The notes under the pieces are model-generated. The model searched no databases and had not been told where the DNA came from. It saw nothing but the letters and a program-made list of their open reading frames with translations. Positions 4,796 to 7,726 of a stretch of 7,726 nt of DNA are shown here, piece by piece (the first letter of the stretch is position 1; every line of letters begins with the position of its first letter). The DNA comes from JBOIBN01 sp050739575. Lineage in GTDB: Bacteria > Pseudomonadota > Gammaproteobacteria > JAKDMP01. The stretch lies in the NCBI GenBank assembly GCA_050739575.1, contig JBOIBN010000091.1, positions 1 through 7,726 on the forward strand. Reading direction: 5' to 3'. Made by a program: the position numbers and the translations under genes.

Positions 4796-7240
4796 GGCGC
4801 CACCGGTGTCGCCCGCCTTCACGCCCCAGATGTAGGTGCCCGCCGGACCCCACCGGTGCGTTTCGTTCTCCGGGAAGCGATACTGCCAGTCCCCCTGATG
4901 GGTGCTGTTCACCTTCACGTACAGACCAAAGCCGCCGGGGGCAGTGAGCACCGCATTCTCGTTACCGGCCGGTGCCTGATAGGTCGGGGTACGGAACCAG
5001 GCGTTCGCAGCCAGCGTGCCGGTGTAGGTGGTGTAGCCATCCGGACACCCCGCTTGGCCGATCTGGGTCGGGGCGCTCGCCGTCAAGGGCGGCGTTGCCA
5101 GAGCCACGCTCGCGGTGTTCTCGATCGTGGTGCCGGAACTGCCCGTGGCCTTAAGGGTCACGTTGGCCGTAGCGGTGCCGGCGTTGCCGTTGATTTGGCC
5201 GAAGTCGCAGGTCACGACGCCCGAAGCCTCACTGCAACTGCCTTGCGTCGCCGTCGCCGAGATGAAGCTTGCCGCCGCCGGGACCGTGATCGTCGCACTC
5301 ACCGCCGGGGAGGCGGCACTCGCGTTGTTGGTCGCAATCGTCTGGCTGACGTATTGTTGTCCTTGCCCCACCGTCTGCGGCGCACTCACGTTCAATCCAA
5401 GATTACTTTCGCCGTAGAAGTAGGCCGCGCCCTGGAAGGAGTTGCCGTTGACTGTGACACCGTGCGCACCCACAAGGGCGGTCGTACCCGAGAGACCGCC
5501 CGCATAGCCGAAAATCCCGAACGTGGGTTGATCGCTCGGAATAAGCTTCTGCAACTGTGTCCAAGTGCCGTTCGACTCGCTAAAGAGATACGCTGAACCG
5601 TTCAGAGCGTTATAGCCAACCGCTCCTATGAGCGCGGTTGCGCCGTCGAGAGCAACAAAGCTTCCGAAGTAATCACCCGCCACGATGTCGTTCGCGGTAA
5701 ATTCCTGCGTCTGACTCCAGGTACCGCCCGATTGGGTGAATGCATAGGCCGAGCCCTCACCGCCTTCGGTACCTTCTGCACCGACGAGAATGGTCGTGCC
5801 ATCGAAGTCGAGCCCGGTACCAAACTCATCGCCCGCCACGCCGTCGCTTCCGGTGAGTTGCTGCGTTTGACTCCAGGTACCGCCCGACTCGGTAAATACA
5901 TAGACCGCGCCCTGGTATGCGTTACCTTTGACCACGGCTGCAAAGTTGCTGATGGCGGCGGTTGTGCCCGAGATGGCCATATGGAAGCCGAATGCGTCAT
6001 TCGGCGGTGTGTCGGGGGAAGCGATCTTCTGCGTCTGACTCCAGGTACCGCCCGACTCGTTAAACACATAGACAGAATCCGGGACGATTTGGCCGTTCAC
6101 ACTGGCGTTGCCGGCGGTAACGAAAGCGGTCGTGCCTTTGAGGGCGACTGCCTGACCGAAAGTGCCATACGCCACGCCATCGCTCGCGGTAAGCTCCTGC
6201 GCCTGTGTCCAAGTTCCGCCAGATTCGGTAAAAATATAGGCCGATCCCTCCCAAGTGTTGCCGTTAATGGTCGTCAAGGGAGCACTGATTATGGCAGTCG
6301 TGCCATCAAGTGCAACCCCCGATCCGAATTCGGTCGCACCGTCCGCGGTGAGCTTTTGCGCCTGAGTCCAGACTCCGTTCGACTCGGTGAACACATACAC
6401 CGCTCCTTGGAGACCGTTACCGTTAACCGTTGCGAAAGACGCACCGATGAGAGCGGTCGTGCCCTGAAGGGCGATCGTATATCCGAACTGATCGCTCGCG
6501 GCGCCGTCGCTGGCGGTCACTTTCTGCTCCAGCCACACCAGCGGGTCTATGGTGAGCGGGTATGTTGCATGCACATCGTTCACTGCGATCAAGATGCGGT
6601 CGCCCTCGCCTTTGAGTGTTGCCGGCACCGTTTTGCCATCGGCGTCCGTAACGACGAGGCCGCCATAGCGGAGCTGACCCCAAGCTAGCGTGGCATGCCG
6701 TTGGGTAGCCTTGCCGCTGGCGGTCAGGGCCAAGGTGAGTTCACCGTTCCCATTGGGTCGTTTTGCGACGGTAAAGCCCTGCTCGAAGCCGACCGGCAGC
6801 ACACGCCACCACTCGGTAAGGTTGCCGCGCGTATAGCTGACCCGATTGGCTTTGATTGCGGGCTGCACCGTCTGTACAGGCTCCAGTGTTCCTCCTCGTC
6901 CAAAGGCGACGAGATGCAACGCCAGTGAACCGGCTCCGCTAAAGTGCGCTCCACTGCCGTTAAAGCAGGCCGTGAGTTTTTCGCTCGTCAGTTTGGCGCA
7001 GCCCTTTGCGTTCACGTTGTAGGCTGTACCCGCATCCTTCGTGAGCGCTTTGTAGAACACCGGTCGCAGCGCCGGCGGCATCACCTCGGGCCCTGACCGA
7101 GTCATTTTCGTCACCGCCGCTCCCGCGGCCGGCGTGCTTTGAGCAAGCACCGTCGCCCATGCTGGGAGTGACAGTGCAGAGATGCAAACTACGAAGAGGG
7201 TGCTCCTCCCGATAGTCCGTATTGAAGTAATCGCGTTCAT
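4769..7240 (-). CDS. Secreted seven-blade FG-GAP repeat protein with DUF11-like and distinctive C-terminal domains
   Basis: This 823-residue protein has a Sec signal peptide: basic R8 and R12, hydrophobic 13-25 and an A-W-A cleavage site at 27-29. Residues 30-237 form an N-terminal domain common upstream of such propellers, ending YPLTIDPLVW. Residues 238-613 hold seven repeats of 49-58 residues patterned as LTASDG..GD.FG..VAL.GTTALIGA....NG..QGAVYVF.ESGGTW.Q.Q, the FG-GAP_2 type, predicted to fold as a seven-bladed beta-propeller. Residues 614-722 resemble a DUF11 Ig-like domain. Residues 723-823 are a terminal beta-rich domain ending GGAYTFCLQQP, perhaps PPC-like. The mature chain has six cysteines (81/92, 669/678, 732/819), a pair in each non-propeller domain. 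The start at 7240 is chosen for its GGAGG site and signal peptide; an in-frame extension to 7354 spoils both. It is probably extracellular or surface-located; the ligand is unknown. Confidence 0.88.
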   Translation of the reverse strand: MNAITSIRTIGRSTLFVVCISALSLPAWATVLAQSTPAAGAAVTKMTRSGPEVMPPALRPVFYKALTKDAGTAYNVNAKGCAKLTSEKLTACFNGSGAHFSGAGSLALHLVAFGRGGTLEPVQTVQPAIKANRVSYTRGNLTEWWRVLPVGFEQGFTVAKRPNGNGELTLALTASGKATQRHATLAWGQLRYGGLVVTDADGKTVPATLKGEGDRILIAVNDVHATYPLTIDPLVWLEQKVTASDGAASDQFGYTIALQGTTALIGASFATVNGNGLQGAVYVFTESNGVWTQAQKLTADGATEFGSGVALDGTTAIISAPLTTINGNTWEGSAYIFTESGGTWTQAQELTASDGVAYGTFGQAVALKGTTAFVTAGNASVNGQIVPDSVYVFNESGGTWSQTQKIASPDTPPNDAFGFHMAISGTTAAISNFAAVVKGNAYQGAVYVFTESGGTWSQTQQLTGSDGVAGDEFGTGLDFDGTTILVGAEGTEGGEGSAYAFTQSGGTWSQTQEFTANDIVAGDYFGSFVALDGATALIGAVGYNALNGSAYLFSESNGTWTQLQKLIPSDQPTFGIFGYAGGLSGTTALVGAHGVTVNGNSFQGAAYFYGESNLGLNVSAPQTVGQGQQYVSQTIATNNASAASPAVSATITVPAAASFISATATQGSCSEASGVVTCDFGQINGNAGTATANVTLKATGSSGTTIENTASVALATPPLTASAPTQIGQAGCPDGYTTYTGTLAANAWFRTPTYQAPAGNENAVLTAPGGFGLYVKVNSTHQGDWQYRFPENETHRWGPAGTYIWGVKAGDTGGAYTFCLQQP
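4772..5074 (-). other. C-terminal domain shared with the neighbouring paralog
   Basis: This segment encodes residues 723-823. Over the 83 residues available for comparison, about 51 are identical to the end of the protein at 7473-7726 (hand count), with conserved blocks APAG-ENA, HRWGP-GTY-WGVKA and GGAYTFCLQ-P. Cys732 and Cys819 bracket the domain. The pattern GTY-W-V-A---GGAYTF recalls bacterial pre-peptidase C-terminal (PPC) beta-sandwich domains, but the match is loose. It could serve in anchoring, secretion or ligand binding. Confidence 0.6.
5402..6529 (-). repeat. Seven tandem FG-GAP_2-type coding repeats (beta-propeller blades)
   Basis: Blades at residues 238-295, 296-348, 349-404, 405-460, 461-512, 513-564 and 565-613. 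Blade 2 is shortened before its FG motif, blade 5 lacks several residues in the NG-QG loop, and blade 4 has lost the 'GA' of the GAP motif (AAISNFAA). An identical 20-base block covering the GGTW-Q turn occurs at 5712-5731, 5868-5887 and 6036-6055, spaced 52 and 56 codons apart, which points to relatively recent duplication or gene conversion among blades 3-5. The integrin-style DxDxDG calcium loop is absent. Confidence 0.8.
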
Positions 7241-7248
7241 CGTCTGAT

Positions 7249-7254
7249 ACCTCC
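7249..7254 (-). promoter_or_regulatory. Shine-Dalgarno site that fixes the FG-GAP protein start
   Basis: On the minus strand GGAGGT ends 8 bases before the ATG at 7240. It sits directly upstream of a codon that opens a good signal peptide, so it decides against the longer frame beginning at 7354. Confidence 0.8.
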
Positions 7255-7296
7255 GATATGTGGCTCCTTTACTCAGGAACAAAGCTGTGAAAATTT

Positions 7297-7319
7297 TGAA
7301 AATCCATCGCGGATTTTCA
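7297..7319. repeat. AT-rich hairpin in the leader of the FG-GAP protein gene
   Basis: TGAAAATCC (7297-7305) and GGATTTTCA (7311-7319) are perfect 9-bp inverted arms with a 5-base loop. The left arm is also preceded by a direct near-copy, TGAAAATTT at 7288-7296. On the minus strand the stem is followed by AAATTTTCAC, which is only weakly T-rich, so this is at best a poor terminator. It would lie in the mRNA leader about 57 bases before the start codon. Confidence 0.55.
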
Positions 7320-7328
7320 GACCTGGCA

Positions 7329-7371
7329 AGTCCGACCTGCCTGTGTGGGCTCACAACAGACAGGTCGGACT
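7329..7371. repeat. Long GC-rich imperfect hairpin (REP-like palindrome candidate)
   Basis: AGTCCGACCTG (7329-7339) pairs perfectly with CAGGTCGGACT (7361-7371). Inside, after one C-A mismatch, CTG and TGTG pair with CACA and CAG around a single bulged A, closing on a GGCT tetraloop (7348-7351). The total is about 18 paired positions. There is no T-run on either side. Extragenic palindromes containing GTCGGAC-type arms are common in Gammaproteobacteria, so a REP/RAYT-type element is possible but unproven. A TATATA at 7378-7383, read on the minus strand, could be a -10 box that places this hairpin at the very 5' end of the mRNA. Confidence 0.6.
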
Positions 7372-7385
7372 CTCAACTATATACC

Positions 7386-7417
7386 CGAATCAAGCCTCTA
7401 CGTTGAGAGGTGATTCG
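7386..7417. repeat. Bulged hairpin downstream of the partial minus-strand gene
   Basis: CGAATCA (7386-7392) pairs with TGATTCG (7411-7417), and after a two-base AG bulge CCTCT (7395-7399) pairs with AGAGG (7406-7410) around a 6-base loop. An alternative, mutually exclusive pairing joins CTCTCAAC (7370-7377) with GTTGAGAG (7402-7409). It sits 55 bases after the stop at 7473 on the minus strand. It lacks a T-tract, so it may be a weak or rho-assisted 3' end structure, or part of an extragenic palindrome cluster. Confidence 0.5.
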
Positions 7418-7421
7418 CGGA

Positions 7422-7442
7422 GTGCATTCCTGCACCACGTGG
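7422..7442. repeat. Small hairpin plus adjoining 8-base palindrome
   Basis: GTGCA (7422-7426) and TGCAC (7431-7435) form a 5-bp stem with a TTCC loop, overlapped at its edge by the perfect palindrome CCACGTGG (7435-7442). These could be part of the same structured spacer as the larger hairpins. Each alone is short enough to be chance. Confidence 0.3.
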
Positions 7443-7472
7443 AAACGCCAAATCAGTCACGGCTCACTCCAT

Positions 7473-7726
7473 TCACGGATGCTGGAGGCAGAAGGTGTAT
7501 GCCCCGCCGCTGCCGTTCGCCTTCACCCCCCAGCTGTAAGTGCCCGTCGGACCCCAGCGGTGTATCTCGGTACCGGTAAAGCCCTGCTGCCACCGGCCAT
7601 ACTTCGCACTGTCCACCCGCCCATAGAGCTTGAAGCCCGCCGGGGCCATGAGGATCGCATTCTCCTCACCCGCCGGCGCCTCATAGCTCGCGGAACGCTG
7701 CGTGGCGTTGGGCTCCAGCGTGCCGC
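7473..7726 (-). CDS. C-terminal end of a paralogous secreted protein (cut by window edge)
   Basis: Reading the minus strand from the window edge gives 83 complete residues and a TGA at 7473-7475; the rest of the gene lies to the right. The fragment starts GTLEPNATQRSASYEAPAG and ends GGAYTFCLQHP. It aligns without gaps to the last 83 residues of the 823-residue FG-GAP protein with about 51 identities, so it is the same terminal domain, including the penultimate-region cysteine. Whether its upstream part also has FG-GAP blades cannot be seen. It lies 232 bases upstream of the FG-GAP gene in the same orientation, implying tandem duplication of at least the terminal domain. No function is known; secretion is inferred from its paralog. 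Confidence 0.85.
   Translation of the reverse strand, partial: GTLEPNATQRSASYEAPAGEENAILMAPAGFKLYGRVDSAKYGRWQQGFTGTEIHRWGPTGTYSWGVKANGSGGAYTFCLQHP

Noticed and set aside
3910..4803. 297-codon minus-strand frame between the acetyltransferase and the FG-GAP gene
   Set aside because: It is an antisense shadow crossing the membrane methyltransferase, the terminator and the end of the FG-GAP gene. It has no recognisable domain.
5732..6688. 318-codon plus-strand frame with a repeating LLRL-P-ARLGK-I-R pattern
   Set aside because: The repeat pattern is the reverse complement of the FG-GAP blade repeats on the minus strand, not a separate repeat protein.
7241..7354. 38-codon N-terminal extension of the FG-GAP protein
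   Set aside because: It would bury the signal peptide behind about 38 residues and runs through two hairpins. The Shine-Dalgarno site at 7249-7254 favours the start at 7240.
7297..7371. Hairpins as intrinsic terminators of the partial paralog gene
   Set aside because: None is followed by a real T-tract on the minus strand, unlike the clear terminator at 4691-4733.

Overview
The window is high-GC bacterial DNA, probably from a proteobacterium. The N-terminus of its PEP carboxylase and the style of its secreted FG-GAP protein remind me of Xanthomonadales and related Gammaproteobacteria. That placement is from memory and weak. There are no RNA genes, CRISPR arrays or recognisable transposases. 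Genes are densely packed and have normal Shine-Dalgarno sequences.

Layout. (1) 1-723, minus strand: the first 241 residues of phosphoenolpyruvate carboxylase (ppc), cut by the window edge. (2) 724-824: a divergent promoter region with an inverted repeat. (3) 825-4644, plus strand: five genes, namely a DUF5996 protein, an MFS drug-efflux-type transporter with its own -10 box, a two-repeat cytoplasmic SH3-like protein, a GNAT acetyltransferase and an isoprenylcysteine-methyltransferase-like membrane protein. The last four probably form a transcription unit. (4) 4645-4768: a convergent gap with a clear intrinsic terminator serving the minus-strand gene to its right. (5) 4769-7240, minus strand: a secreted 823-residue protein with an N-terminal domain, seven FG-GAP-type blades (a predicted seven-bladed beta-propeller), a DUF11-like domain and a distinctive C-terminal domain. 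(6) 7241-7472: a gap full of nested hairpins. (7) 7473-7726, minus strand: the C-terminal end of a second protein whose last domain is about 61% identical to that of its neighbour.

Functionally, the left part is central metabolism plus a small transport and modification operon. The right part looks like a tandem array of secreted cell-surface or extracellular proteins sharing a C-terminal module. The most interesting parts are that shared C-terminal domain, the three cysteine pairs confined to the non-propeller domains, and the palindrome-rich spacer between the two paralogs. Nothing here clearly marks a defence or other complete new system.
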